A stretch of DNA of 62,945 nucleotides from an uncultured Collinsella sp. (lineage in GTDB: Bacteria; Actinomycetota; Coriobacteriia; Coriobacteriales; Coriobacteriaceae), in contig UQPP01000006.1 in assembly GCA_900543025.1 (NCBI GenBank), positions 1 to 62,945 on the forward strand, given 5' to 3'. Position numbers and translations under genes: made by a program. Each line of letters opens with the position of its first letter. Within the stretch, counting starts at the first letter, position 1. Below the pieces are notes generated by a model. That model was given only the letters and a program-made list of their open reading frames with translations, did no database searches and was not told where the DNA came from. Positions 1 to 8,239 of the stretch are shown here, in pieces.

Positions 1-77
1 AAGTAGTGGTCCTCTAGGGGCGTACGCTCGGTGGTGTACGCATTGTCCCAAGACCACGCGAGAGTTGGGATCATATC
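1..77 (+). other. Structured spacer before rplC
   Basis: Bases 1-6 read AAG TAG and may be the last codon and stop of rpsJ, the expected upstream gene, but too little is present to prove it. The spacer can fold: GTGGTC at 6-11 pairs with GACCAC at 52-57, and GCGTAC at 20-25 pairs with GTACGC at 36-41. No T tract follows, so it looks like a processed or regulatory spacer rather than a terminator. Confidence 0.45.
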
Positions 78-698
78 TTGATCAGCATGATTCTCGGCCG
101 CAAGATTGGCATGACCCAGGTTTGGGACGAGGACGACAACGTCGTTCCCGTCACGGTCATCCAGGCTGGCCCCTGCGCTGTCTCGCAGGTTAAAACTCAG
201 GCAACCGACGGCTATGACGCCGTCCAGATCGGTTTCGGCGACATCAAGGCCAAGAACGTGAACAAGCCTATGGCTGGTCACTTCGCCAAGGCCGGCGTCG
301 AGCCTGTCCGCTTCCTTCGTGAGGTCCGCGTCGAGAACGGCGAGGAGCACAAGGTCGGCGAGGTCGTCACCGTCGCTGATTTCGCTGATGTCGAGAAGGT
401 CGACGTCATCGGTACCTCCAAGGGTAAGGGCTTCCAGGGTCGCATCAAGCGCTGGGGTCAGCGCCGCGGTCCTATGACGCATGGTTCTCACTTCCAGCGT
501 CACCCCGGTTCTATCGGTCAGTGCGCCTATCCTGCGCGCGTCCTCAAGGGCGTCAAGATGGCCGGTCACATGGGTAACGAGCGCGTTACCGTCAAGAACC
601 TTTCCGTTGTCCGCATCGATGCCGAGCAGAACCTCATCTTGGTCAAGGGCGCTGTCCCGGGTGCCAAGAATGGTCTCGTCGCCATCCGTATGGCCTAA
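78..698 (+). CDS. rplC: 50S ribosomal protein L3
   Basis: L3 is a large-subunit protein that binds 23S rRNA near the peptidyl transferase centre. The family signature ILGRKIGMTQ is at the N terminus, and GTSKGKGFQGRIKRW and HFQRHPGSIGQ mark the central extension that reaches into the ribosome. The length of 206 aa is normal. The start is uncertain: TTG at 78 sits 7 bases after GGGA, while ATG at 87 would give a 203-aa protein that begins directly at the conserved motif. It is the first complete gene of the S10 operon in the window and is followed 46 bp later by rplD. Confidence 0.95.
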   Translation: MISMILGRKIGMTQVWDEDDNVVPVTVIQAGPCAVSQVKTQATDGYDAVQIGFGDIKAKNVNKPMAGHFAKAGVEPVRFLREVRVENGEEHKVGEVVTVADFADVEKVDVIGTSKGKGFQGRIKRWGQRRGPMTHGSHFQRHPGSIGQCAYPARVLKGVKMAGHMGNERVTVKNLSVVRIDAEQNLILVKGAVPGAKNGLVAIRMA

Positions 699-744
699 GG
701 GCCCAGCCCATTTAGCCCAGCGTCATACCAAGGAGAACACTTAA

Positions 745-1371
745 ATGGCAAAGTTTGAAGTAAAGAACAGCGAGGGCAAGAAGGTCGCCGAGGCCGAGCT
801 CGCCGCTGAGGTGTACGGCATCGAGCCGAACATCCACGTTATGCACCACATCGTCAAGTGCCAGATGGCCTCTTGGCGTCAGGGCACCCAGTCCGCTAAG
901 GGCCGCTCTGAGGTTTCCGGTGGCGGCAAGAAGCCTTGGCGTCAGAAGGGCACCGGCCGTGCCCGCCAGGGTTCCATCCGTGCTGCCCAGTGGCGTCACG
1001 GTGGCGTTGTCTTCGCCCCCAAGCCCCGTTCCTACGCTAAGCGTATGAACAACAAGGAGGTCAAGCTGGCTATGCGCTCTGCGCTGTCCGCCAAGCTGGC
1101 CGATGGCGAGCTCGTGCTCGTCGACGACTACGGCTTCGAGAAGCCTTCCACCAAGGCTGCCGTCGCCATGCTCAAGGCTCTCGGCCTTGAGGGCAAGCGT
1201 CTGACCATCATCGTTCGCGATGAGGACGTCAACGCCTACCTGTCGTTCCGCAACATTCCCAAGACGTTCATCATCACCGCCGATGAGGCCAACACCTACG
1301 ACCTCGTCAACAACAACGCTGTGCTGATGCCCGCCGACATCGCCGCTCACTTCGGGGAGGTGCTTGCATAA
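745..1371 (+). CDS. rplD: 50S ribosomal protein L4
   Basis: L4 is a 208-aa 23S rRNA-binding protein lining the exit tunnel. In enterobacteria it also represses the S10 operon, which is not shown here. The conserved loop GGGKKPWRQKGTGRARQGS is at about residues 53-71. The ATG is preceded by an AAGGAG site. The stop abuts the ATG of rplW, which indicates coupled translation. Confidence 0.97.
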   Translation: MAKFEVKNSEGKKVAEAELAAEVYGIEPNIHVMHHIVKCQMASWRQGTQSAKGRSEVSGGGKKPWRQKGTGRARQGSIRAAQWRHGGVVFAPKPRSYAKRMNNKEVKLAMRSALSAKLADGELVLVDDYGFEKPSTKAAVAMLKALGLEGKRLTIIVRDEDVNAYLSFRNIPKTFIITADEANTYDLVNNNAVLMPADIAAHFGEVLA

Positions 1372-1659
1372 ATGACCGCCCACGAGATCATCATCCGTCC
1401 GATCGTGTCCGAGCGTTCCTTCTCCGGCATGGAGCAGAACAAGTACACGTTCGAGGTCGCCAAGGATGCTAACAAGTATCAGATCAAGGACGCTGTCGAG
1501 GAGATCTTCGGCGTCAAGGTCGTTCGCGTGAACACCCTGACGGTCAAGCCCAAGACCAAGCGCGTGCGCTATGTCGCCGGCAAGACCCGTTCTTGGAAGA
1601 AGGCCATCGTCACGCTGGCCGAGGGCGACACCATCGAGGTCTTTGGCAACCAGGCCTAA
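1372..1659 (+). CDS. rplW: 50S ribosomal protein L23
   Basis: L23 (95 aa) sits at the exit-tunnel mouth and docks trigger factor and SRP. The family patterns IIRPIVSERS near the N terminus, YTFEVAKDANK in the middle and the basic segment KPKTKRVRY are present. It starts immediately after the rplD stop. A GGGGAGGTG site lies inside the end of rplD. A 179-bp structured spacer then separates it from rplB, which is long for this operon. Confidence 0.96.
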   Translation: MTAHEIIIRPIVSERSFSGMEQNKYTFEVAKDANKYQIKDAVEEIFGVKVVRVNTLTVKPKTKRVRYVAGKTRSWKKAIVTLAEGDTIEVFGNQA

Positions 1660-1838
1660 GACTCGCTGCTGTTGAGTGAGCTCATGCCTCCCAAATAGGG
1701 GAGGCGAGAGCTCAAGGTTTTGGGCGTATAAAATGGACACGCCCGGAACCGTGTATACGTCCGGTGTCATCGCACCCGAGGCAGAACCTCGAATCCCTGT
1801 CTGCGATGGCTAACGGATTCCTATTGAAAGGGATTGTA
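1660..1838 (+). promoter_or_regulatory. Structured leader between rplW and rplB
   Basis: This 179-bp spacer carries a strong hairpin: TGAGCTC and GCCTCCC at 1677-1692 pair with GGGAGGC and GAGCTCA at 1699-1714. A second, weaker fold lies around 1734-1768. Neither has a U tract. A reading frame runs from 1764 into rplB, but its first 25 residues do not resemble L2. The spacer may be an internal leader or processing site. Confidence 0.45.
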
Positions 1839-2669
1839 ATGGCTGTAAAGCACCTTAAGCCGACCTCCGCTGGTAGGCGTTGGCAGACGATCTCCGATTT
1901 CTCCGAGATCACCTGCACCAAGCCCGAGAAGTCTCTTCTCGAGCCCCTGCCCAAGAAGGCCGGTCGTAACAACAACGGCCGCATCACCACCCGCCACCAG
2001 GGCGGCGGCGTGAAGCGTCGTTACCGCGTGATCGACTTCAAGCGCAACAAGGACGGCGTGCCCGCCAAGGTTGCCACGATCGAGTACGATCCGAACCGTT
2101 CCGCTCGCATCGCTCTGCTGCACTACGCTGACGGTGAGAAGCGCTACATCCTGGCCCCCAAGGGCCTCGAGGTCGGTCAGACCGTCATGTCCGGTTCTGA
2201 CGCCGACATCAAGCCGGGCAACGCTCTGCCCCTCGCCGACATCCCCGTCGGTACGCTCATCCACGCCGTCGAGTTCCAGCCGGGCAAGGGCGCCGCTATC
2301 GCCCGTTCCGCCGGTAACTCCTGCCAGCTGATGGGTAAGGAGGGCAAGTACGCTATCGTCCGTATGCCTTCCTCCGAGATGCGCCGCATCCTCGTTACCT
2401 GCCGCGCCACCGTCGGTGAGGTCGGCAACGCCGATCACGCCAACATCGTCATCGGCAAGGCCGGCCGTAAGCGTCACTTGAACGTGCGCCCGACCGTCCG
2501 CGGTACCGTCATGAACCCTGTCGACCACCCGCACGGCGGTGGCGAGGGCAAGAACCACACCTCTGGTCGTCCCTCTGTTACCCCCTGGGGTAAGCCGACG
2601 AAGGGCCTTCGTACGCGCAAGAAGAAGAAGGTCTCGAACCAGCACATCATTCGTCGTCGTAAGAAGTAA
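1839..2669 (+). CDS. rplB: 50S ribosomal protein L2
   Basis: L2 (276 aa) is a core 23S rRNA-binding protein required for peptidyl transfer. The ATG at 1839 was chosen over the in-frame start at 1764 because MAVKHLKPTSAGRRW is the usual L2 N terminus and GAAAGGGA lies just upstream. The active-site region MNPVDHPHGGGEGK is intact, with the conserved histidine. The C terminus is strongly basic (RKKKKVSNQHIIRRRKK). Confidence 0.96.
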   Translation: MAVKHLKPTSAGRRWQTISDFSEITCTKPEKSLLEPLPKKAGRNNNGRITTRHQGGGVKRRYRVIDFKRNKDGVPAKVATIEYDPNRSARIALLHYADGEKRYILAPKGLEVGQTVMSGSDADIKPGNALPLADIPVGTLIHAVEFQPGKGAAIARSAGNSCQLMGKEGKYAIVRMPSSEMRRILVTCRATVGEVGNADHANIVIGKAGRKRHLNVRPTVRGTVMNPVDHPHGGGEGKNHTSGRPSVTPWGKPTKGLRTRKKKKVSNQHIIRRRKK

Positions 2670-2701
2670 TTTCGGATACCGAGTTTTAGGAGAAAGCACT
2701 T

Positions 2702-2962
2702 ATGAGCAGAAGTCTCAAAAAGGGCCCGTTCGTGGAGACTCGCCTTCTCTCGCGTATCACCGCGATGAACGAGGCTGGCAAGAAGGACGTCGTGAAGACC
2801 TGGTCCCGCGCGTCCACCATCTTCCCCGAGATGGTTGGTCACACCATCGCCGTCCACGACGGCCGCAAGCATGTGCCCGTGTATGTTACCGAGTCCATGG
2901 TTGGTCACAAGCTCGGCGAGTTCGCGCCGACTCGTACGTTCCGTGGCCACAAGGCCAAATAG
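2702..2962 (+). CDS. rpsS: 30S ribosomal protein S19
   Basis: S19 (86 aa) binds 16S rRNA in the head of the small subunit with S13. The N terminus MSRSLKKGPFV and the C-terminal block GHKLGEFAPTRTFRGH are diagnostic. An AGGAGAAAG site precedes the ATG. The gene is 14 bp upstream of rplV, in standard S10 order. Confidence 0.97.
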   Translation: MSRSLKKGPFVETRLLSRITAMNEAGKKDVVKTWSRASTIFPEMVGHTIAVHDGRKHVPVYVTESMVGHKLGEFAPTRTFRGHKAK

Positions 2963-2976
2963 GGGGTTAACCGTAA

Positions 2977-3348
2977 ATGGCAACTAAGTCTATTGAAACT
3001 GAGGCCACCGAGGTTCGCGCCGTCGCTAAGTACGTGCGTGTTTCCCCCAGCAAGGCCCGCCTGGTGGTCGATCTGATCCGCCGCAAGCCTGTCGCTCAGG
3101 CCTTCGACATCCTCCACTTCTGCGACCGCGCCGTCGCCGTGGATGTCGAGAAGGTTCTCCGTTCCGCCGTTGCGAACGCCGAGAACAACAACGGTCTGCG
3201 TGCCGACAACCTGGTTGTCGCCGCTGCCTATGTTGACGAGGGTCCGACGCTTAAGCGCATCCGTCCCCGCGCCAAGGGTTCCGCTTCTCGCATTCTGAAG
3301 CGTACTTCCCACATCACCGTCGTCGTTGCTCCTCGAAAGGAGGCGTAA
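2977..3348 (+). CDS. rplV: 50S ribosomal protein L22
   Basis: L22 (123 aa) lines the exit tunnel, where its beta-hairpin meets macrolides and nascent arrest peptides. The conserved segments YVRVSPSKARLVVDLIR and the hairpin LKRIRPRAKGSASRI are visible. The length is normal with a short N-terminal extension. rpsC starts 6 bp downstream, and its ribosome-binding site (AAGGAGG) overlaps the last codons of rplV. Confidence 0.96.
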   Translation: MATKSIETEATEVRAVAKYVRVSPSKARLVVDLIRRKPVAQAFDILHFCDRAVAVDVEKVLRSAVANAENNNGLRADNLVVAAAYVDEGPTLKRIRPRAKGSASRILKRTSHITVVVAPRKEA

Positions 3349-3354
3349 AGCTGT

Positions 3355-4065
3355 ATGGGTCAGAAAGTCTACCCCACCGGCTTCCGTCTTGGCATCACCG
3401 AGAACTGGCGCTCCCGCTGGTTCGCAGAGAAGGATTACGCTAAGACCCTCGGTAACGATCTCGAGATCCGCAAGTACCTCGAGAAGCGTCTTTCCCGCGC
3501 AGCTGTCTCCCGCGTCGAGATCGAGCGCGCTGGCGACAAGGTGAAGGTCATCATCCTCACCGCTCGCCCCGGCGTTGTCATCGGTAAGAAGGGTGCCGAG
3601 ATCGATACACTCCGCACCGAGCTCGAGAAGGTTGCTGGCGTCTCCAAGGGCCAGGTCTCCGTCGACGTTGTCGAGATCAAGCGCCCCGAGCTCGACGCTA
3701 ACCTCGTTGCTCAGTCCATCGCTGAGCAGCTCGAGGGCCGCGTTGCCTTCCGTCGCGCTATGCGCAAGGCTGTCCAGTCCGCCCGCAAGGCCGGCGCCAA
3801 GGGCATCCGTATCCAGTGCTCCGGTCGTCTCGGCGGTGCCGAGATGGGCCGTCGTGAGTGGTACCGTGAGGGTCGCGTGCCTCTGCACACCCTCCGTGCC
3901 AAGATCGACTACGGCACGGCTGTCGCCAGCACCACCATGGGCGCTTGCGGCGTGAAGGTCTGGATCTACCTGGGCGAGAAGCTCCCGGGCCAGCCTGTTC
4001 CCAACCCTGCACTCGAGGGCTCTTCCCGTCCTCGTCGTCGTAACTCCGAGAGGAGGGGTCAGTAG
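3355..4065 (+). CDS. rpsC: 30S ribosomal protein S3
   Basis: S3 (236 aa) shapes the mRNA entry channel. It has the N-terminal MGQKVYPTGFRLG block, a type II KH domain with GxxG loop (VIGKKGAEI, about residues 75-83) and the C-terminal domain with GAEMGRREWYREGR. A basic tail RPRRRNSERRGQ closes it. The stop TAG overlaps the GTG start of rplP by one base, indicating translational coupling. Confidence 0.97.
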   Translation: MGQKVYPTGFRLGITENWRSRWFAEKDYAKTLGNDLEIRKYLEKRLSRAAVSRVEIERAGDKVKVIILTARPGVVIGKKGAEIDTLRTELEKVAGVSKGQVSVDVVEIKRPELDANLVAQSIAEQLEGRVAFRRAMRKAVQSARKAGAKGIRIQCSGRLGGAEMGRREWYREGRVPLHTLRAKIDYGTAVASTTMGACGVKVWIYLGEKLPGQPVPNPALEGSSRPRRRNSERRGQ

Positions 4066-4568
4066 TGCTTGCCCCTAAGCGTATTCTTCACCGCAAGGTG
4101 CAGCGTGGCTCCATGAAGGGCCAGGCCAAGGGTAATACCGAGCTGCATTTCGGCGAGTTTGGTATCCAGGCTCTCGAGGCCCATTGGATCACCAACCGTC
4201 AGATCGAGGCCGCTCGTATTGCCATGACCCGCTACATGAAGCGTGGCGGTCGTGTCTACATCACGATCTTCCCCGATAAGCCCATCACCAAGAAGCCTGC
4301 CGAGACTCGCATGGGTTCTGGTAAGGGTAACCCCGAGGAGTGGGTGGCCGTCGTCAAGCCCGGCCGCATCATGTTCGAGGTCAAGGGCGTGCCCGAGGAG
4401 GTCGCTCGCGAGGCTCTGCGTCTTGCACAGCACAAGCTTCCCATCAAGACCAAGATTGTTGCTGCCAAGAACGCCGAGCAGCGCATCGAGAAGGAGATGG
4501 CTGAGGAGGCCGCTCTCGAGGCCAAGTGGGCTGCTGAGGACGCCGCCGCCGCCAAGGAGGAGAACTAA
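4065..4568 (+). CDS. rplP: 50S ribosomal protein L16 with long charged tail
   Basis: L16 organises the A-site region of the large subunit. Residues 1-135 hold the conserved core (MLAPKRILHRKVQRG, GNTELHFGEFGIQALE, RMGSGKGNPEEWVAVVKPG). At 167 aa it is about 25-30 residues longer than usual. The extra C terminus is a Glu/Ala/Lys-rich predicted helix (EMAEEAALEAKWAAEDAA). The GTG start overlaps the rpsC stop (TAGTG), and the TAA overlaps the ATG of rpmC (TAATG). Confidence 0.95.
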   Translation: MLAPKRILHRKVQRGSMKGQAKGNTELHFGEFGIQALEAHWITNRQIEAARIAMTRYMKRGGRVYITIFPDKPITKKPAETRMGSGKGNPEEWVAVVKPGRIMFEVKGVPEEVAREALRLAQHKLPIKTKIVAAKNAEQRIEKEMAEEAALEAKWAAEDAAAAKEEN

Positions 4569-4783
4569 TGAAGCCCGCAGAGATTCGTGAGCTCTCGGAC
4601 GCTCAGCTCGTTGAGAAGCTGAAGGAAATGCGCGCCGAGCTCTTTAACCTTCGTTTCCAGATGGCCACCAGCCAGCTGGACAACACCGCTCGCGTCAACA
4701 CCGTGAAGAAGGACATCGCTCGCGTCCTCACGGAGCAGCGCGCCCGCGAGATCGCAGCGGAGAAGTCCGCTGTCGCCGAGTAG
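4568..4783 (+). CDS. rpmC: 50S ribosomal protein L29
   Basis: L29 (71 aa) is a helical hairpin protein beside the exit tunnel, next to L23. KPAEIRELSDAQL and the motif LFNLRFQMATSQL identify it. The start overlaps the rplP stop, so expression is probably coupled. rpsQ follows 16 bp later. Confidence 0.95.
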   Translation: MKPAEIRELSDAQLVEKLKEMRAELFNLRFQMATSQLDNTARVNTVKKDIARVLTEQRAREIAAEKSAVAE

Positions 4784-4799
4784 GACCTAAGGAGAGAAC

Positions 4800-5060
4800 A
4801 TGACTGATTCGCGTAACTCGCGTAAGGTCCGTACGGGTGTCGTTACCTCCGTCTCCGGTGCCAAGACCATTGTTGTCACCATCACCGAGCGTAAGCGTCA
4901 CCCCAAGTACGGCAAGATGATGACCAGCTCCAAGAAGCTGCACGCTCACGACGAGGAGTGCACGGCTGGCGTGGGCGACACCGTCCGCGTTATGGAGACC
5001 CGTCCTATGTCCAAGATGAAGCGTTGGCGCCTCATCGAGGTCGTCGAGCGCGCTAAATAA
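4800..5060 (+). CDS. rpsQ: 30S ribosomal protein S17
   Basis: S17 (86 aa) is an OB-fold primary 16S rRNA binder. The signature RKVRTGVVTSVSGAKTIVV and the loop HDEECTAGVGDTVRVMETRPMS are present. A TAAGGAGAG site precedes the ATG. It is the last gene of the S10 operon in the classical arrangement, and a structured spacer separates it from rplN. Confidence 0.96.
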   Translation: MTDSRNSRKVRTGVVTSVSGAKTIVVTITERKRHPKYGKMMTSSKKLHAHDEECTAGVGDTVRVMETRPMSKMKRWRLIEVVERAK

Positions 5061-5178
5061 GCAGTCGCTCTTACGACTTGTACGTTTCCGAAGATGTGCG
5101 TATGCCTGGCTTGCATACCACGGGCCGCATAAAGGCTGCGCACCTCTCTTCGGTTCTTAGTTCGGAGGAACATCTACC
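5061..5178 (+). promoter_or_regulatory. Structured spacer between rpsQ and rplN
   Basis: The 118-bp spacer folds into a nested hairpin. CCGAAG and TGTGCG near 5088-5101 pair with CGCAC and CTTCGG near 5139-5156, and GTATGC with GCATAC form an inner stem. The position matches the S10/spc boundary, where many bacteria place a promoter. No convincing -35/-10 pair was found, so a regulatory or processing role is inference. Confidence 0.4.
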
Positions 5179-5547
5179 ATGATTCAGATGCAAACCATGC
5201 TGAACGTCGCCGACAATTCCGGCGCTCGCAAGATTCGCTGCATCAAGGTGCTTGGCGGTTCCAAGCGTCGTTATGCAGGCATCGGCGATGTGTTCATCGG
5301 TGCTGTCCAGGAGGCTACCCCTGGCGCCAACGTCAAGAAGAAGGACGTTGTCCGTTGCGTCGTCGTTCGCACCGTTAAGGAGATCCGCCGCAAGGATGGC
5401 TCCTACATTCGCTTTGATGAGAACGCCTGCGTTGTCATCAACAACGATGGTTCGCCCGTCGGCACCCGTATCTTCGGGCCCGTCGCTCGCGAGCTTCGTG
5501 ACAAGAAGTACATGAAGATCGTCTCGCTCGCTCCCGAGACCCTGTAG
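5179..5547 (+). CDS. rplN: 50S ribosomal protein L14
   Basis: L14 (122 aa) forms intersubunit bridges. MLNVADNSGARKIRCIKV and the C-terminal block GTRIFGPVARELRDKKYMKI are diagnostic. A good GGAGG site lies 8-12 bases before the ATG. rplX follows 13 bp downstream. Confidence 0.97.
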   Translation: MIQMQTMLNVADNSGARKIRCIKVLGGSKRRYAGIGDVFIGAVQEATPGANVKKKDVVRCVVVRTVKEIRRKDGSYIRFDENACVVINNDGSPVGTRIFGPVARELRDKKYMKIVSLAPETL

Positions 5548-5560
5548 TTAGGGGAGATAT

Positions 5561-5866
5561 ATGTATATCAAGAAGGGCGATAAGGTCCAGGTTCTCTCTG
5601 GTAAGGATCGCGGCAAGCAGGGCGTTGTCCTGCGTGCTTTCCCCGCCGAGAACAAGGTCGTTGTCGAGGGCGTTTCGGTCGTCAAGAAGGCCGTCAAGCC
5701 CAACGCTGCCAACCAGCAGGGCGGCATCGTTTCGCAGGAGGCTCCCATCGACGCCTCCAACGTCAATCTCGTCTGCCCCGAGTGCGGTAAGGTTACCCGC
5801 GTCGGTCACGAGAAGGACGGCAAGAACAAGCTGCGCGTCTGCAAGAAGTGCGGCCACAAGTTCTAA
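5561..5866 (+). CDS. rplX: 50S ribosomal protein L24 (zinc-ribbon form)
   Basis: L24 (101 aa) initiates large-subunit assembly. The KOW segment KKGDKVQVLSGKDRGKQGVV is at residues 3-22. The C terminus carries two CxxC knuckles (VCPECGK and VCKKCGH), a likely zinc site seen in some bacterial L24 proteins. It is the last ribosomal gene before the island. A terminator begins 27 bp after the stop, so the spc operon is truly broken here. Confidence 0.96.
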   Translation: MYIKKGDKVQVLSGKDRGKQGVVLRAFPAENKVVVEGVSVVKKAVKPNAANQQGGIVSQEAPIDASNVNLVCPECGKVTRVGHEKDGKNKLRVCKKCGHKF

Positions 5867-5893
5867 GCTGCCCGCAACATCAAGTTGCTAGCA

Positions 5894-5927
5894 AAGGCCC
5901 GGATGCCACGGCACCCGGGCCTTTTTT
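5894..5927 (+). terminator. Rho-independent terminator after rplX
   Basis: GGCCCGG pairs with CCGGGCC across a 12-base loop and is followed by six T. It ends the first half of the split ribosomal superoperon. Confidence 0.85.
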
Positions 5928-5935
5928 GATCCCTT

Positions 5936-6110
5936 GGGGACGGAGGTACTCATTGGGGACAGACTTAAATGAGTGGCCGTTGAAATGCCGGCACCTGGGG
6001 GCGTTCATTTTCTGTCGGCAGCTTGGGACGACCATTCATTGGGGACAGACTTTAATGACCAGTCGTTGGGGGGACAGTCTCTATGTGCCGGCAGTTTGGG
6101 ACGATCCTTT
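5936..6110 (+). repeat. Tandem imperfect repeat downstream of rplX
   Basis: TCATTGGGGACAGACTT occurs at 5950-5966 and again at 6036-6052. Each copy is itself bounded by TCATT and AATGA. A second shared block, GYCGGCAGYTTGGGACGA, recurs at about 6015-6032 and 6087-6104. A diverged GGGGACAG lies at 6068-6075. The pieces form two degenerate units of about 75-85 bp. No open frame with protein-like content was seen, so this looks like a dispersed intergenic repeat. Confidence 0.6.
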
Positions 6111-6387
6111 GATGTCTGATGCCCCCAGAGGGGTGAAGTAATACAGCTGGGTCTGTCTTTTAGGGCTTTGGTGTTCCGTCCCTTTATGTTTCACAAGGAT
6201 CGTCGCATGCGCATTTACGCGCATAGCCTTGCGTGATAATGCGCATAGCTGCGCAAACATCTGCAAACTATGGCTAAATAATGACTGACAAGCAAATAAA
6301 TACGCAAACACGAGCAGATACGCGCGCAATTGTGCGACTATAGGGTTGTTTGAAATGAAGGACTTCCGATGACTCAGGAGACACATA
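6111..6387 (+). promoter_or_regulatory. Promoter region of the oxidoreductase-DeoR unit
   Basis: Three GCGCA-type inverted repeats lie here: ATGCGC-N6-GCGCAT at 6207-6224, TGCGCA-N4-TGCGCA at 6240-6255 and CGCA-ATTG-TGCG around 6325-6336. A TATAG element follows the last. DeoR proteins usually bind repeated palindromes near their own operon, so these are candidate operators for the regulator encoded at 7471. The rest of the spacer shows nothing recognisable. Confidence 0.4.
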
Positions 6388-7467
6388 ATGGCAGATTCCA
6401 AGCAGGCTCCACTCGACGCCGCGGCAGCCGCCAAAGCAGCATTTGCTTCGGTCCAGGACAAGCCGTTCCCTAACGACATCTTTACGGCTCCCGAGCTCCG
6501 TTGGGCTGTGATCGGTTGCGGCGTTATTGCCAACCAGATGGCTCAGTCCCTTGCCCTGGCCGGCCGCAAGCTTACGGGCGTTGCCAACCGCACGCTCACC
6601 AAGGCTCAGACTTTTGCCGACCAGTACGGCGTCGAGAAGGTCTATGACACGGTTGAGGATCTCTACGCCGATCCTGACATCGACGCCGTCTACATCACCA
6701 CCCCGCACAACACCCATATCACCTATCTGCGCGCCGCCCTGGCGGCCGGCAAGCACGTTCTCTGCGAGAAGGCCATCACGCTCAACTCCGCCGAGCTCGA
6801 TGAGGCCCGCGCCATTGCCGCCGAACACAACGTGGTCCTTATGGACGCTACCACGGTGCTCCACATGCCCTTGTATCAAGAGCTGCGCCGCCGCATGGAT
6901 GCCGGCGAGTTTGGCCGCATGAACCTTGCTCAGCTCAACTTTGGTAGCTACAAGGAGTACGGCGACCTGACCAACCGTTTCTACAATCGCAACCTCGCCG
7001 GCGGTGCCATGCTCGATATTGGCGTATACGCCCTGTCCGTCATGCGCCTGTTTATGGCGAGCCAGCCCGTCGAGGTCGTGTCTCTGGGTAACACCTGCGA
7101 GACCGGCGTGGACGTTGCAGGCGGCATCGTCTGCCGCAATGCCGAGCAGCAGCTGGGTGTCGTGAGCCTTACGCTCCACTCCAAGCAGCCAAAGCGCTCG
7201 GTTATCAGCTTTGACAATTGCTATGTCGAGGTCAACGAGTATCCGCGCGCCGATCACGCGACGATCGTGTGGACCGCGGACGGTCATCGCGAGGAGGTCG
7301 CCGCGGGCACCGAGGCTTATGCCCTGTGCTACGAGATGGCTGACCTCGAGCGGGCCGTCGCCGGCGACGATTCCAAGCGCGAGCTTCTGGGCTATGCTTC
7401 CGATGTTATGGAGCTGATGACCAAGCTCCGCGCCGATTGGGGAGTCGTGTACCCTGAGGAGGAGTAA
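6388..7467 (+). CDS. Gfo/Idh/MocA-family NAD(P)-dependent oxidoreductase
   Basis: This is a 359-aa cytoplasmic dehydrogenase of the Gfo/Idh/MocA family, which usually acts on sugars or their derivatives. An N-terminal Rossmann fold has the dinucleotide motif VIGCGVIANQMA near residue 36. It is followed by YITTPHNTH and by CEKAITLN, which replaces the common EKP motif with EKA. The C-terminal domain holds GGAMLDIGVYAL, a usual substrate-site strand. The substrate cannot be told. It lies 3 bp upstream of a DeoR regulator, so the pair probably forms one self-regulated operon. Confidence 0.85.
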   Translation: MADSKQAPLDAAAAAKAAFASVQDKPFPNDIFTAPELRWAVIGCGVIANQMAQSLALAGRKLTGVANRTLTKAQTFADQYGVEKVYDTVEDLYADPDIDAVYITTPHNTHITYLRAALAAGKHVLCEKAITLNSAELDEARAIAAEHNVVLMDATTVLHMPLYQELRRRMDAGEFGRMNLAQLNFGSYKEYGDLTNRFYNRNLAGGAMLDIGVYALSVMRLFMASQPVEVVSLGNTCETGVDVAGGIVCRNAEQQLGVVSLTLHSKQPKRSVISFDNCYVEVNEYPRADHATIVWTADGHREEVAAGTEAYALCYEMADLERAVAGDDSKRELLGYASDVMELMTKLRADWGVVYPEEE

Positions 7468-7470
7468 GCG

Positions 7471-8217
7471 ATGCTTGCGGAAGATAGGCTCAACGCGATC
7501 GTGTCGATGGTGCAGCAGGCTGGCTCGGTTACTGTGCCAGAGCTTGCCGAAGCCCTGGGTGTGACGGCGTCTACCATTCGGCGCGACCTGCAGACGCTCG
7601 ACCGAGCGCATCGCATCGCCAAGGTCCACGGTGGAGCGACGAGTCTTGAGCGCGCGCACGTGACGCGCGACCTAACGCTTAATGAGCGCAGCGACCTCCA
7701 TAACGACGACAAGGAGCGTATCTGCGCCCGTGCGGCGGCACTTTTGGAGCCCGAGAGCTTTGTATACATCGACTCGGGTTCGACGACGCTCAGGCTCATC
7801 GAGCATCTTCCACACCTTGAAGATGTCACCTATGTGACCGATTCCGTGCTCCATGCTCAACGCCTTGCTTTGCGCGGCATGCGTACCGTGGTGCTGGGTG
7901 GCGAGCTCAAACCCGAGACCGAGGCGCTCGTTGGCCCCGATGCCTTGGCAACCTTAGACCGCTACAACTTCAACTGTGGCTTTTGGGGCTCTAACGGCAT
8001 TGCCGCCGAGCAGGGCTTCACGGTGCCCGATATCGAGGAGGCGCAAGTAAAGCGTATCTCGATGCGCCATACGGCCAAGCGCTTCGTAATCTCGGACGCC
8101 AGTAAATTTGGCATGGTGGCGCCCGTCAAGTTCGCGGACTTCCGTGACGCAACGATTATTACCGCAGGCGATGTCCCCGCCAAGTACCGGGCAATGGACA
8201 ACGTCATCACGGTCTAA
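7471..8217 (+). CDS. DeoR-family transcriptional regulator
   Basis: A 248-aa sugar-responsive repressor type. The N-terminal winged helix-turn-helix reads VPELAEALGVTASTIRRDLQTLD. The C-terminal DeoRC effector domain contains SGSTTLRLIEHLP, the sugar-phosphate binding loop type, and GFWGSNGIAAEQGFTVPD. It starts 3 bp after the oxidoreductase gene and probably controls it by binding the GCGCA palindromes upstream of 6388. The inducer is unknown. Confidence 0.88.
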   Translation: MLAEDRLNAIVSMVQQAGSVTVPELAEALGVTASTIRRDLQTLDRAHRIAKVHGGATSLERAHVTRDLTLNERSDLHNDDKERICARAAALLEPESFVYIDSGSTTLRLIEHLPHLEDVTYVTDSVLHAQRLALRGMRTVVLGGELKPETEALVGPDALATLDRYNFNCGFWGSNGIAAEQGFTVPDIEEAQVKRISMRHTAKRFVISDASKFGMVAPVKFADFRDATIITAGDVPAKYRAMDNVITV

Positions 8218-8239
8218 CAGCAGGGGACGGGCTAAGGCC

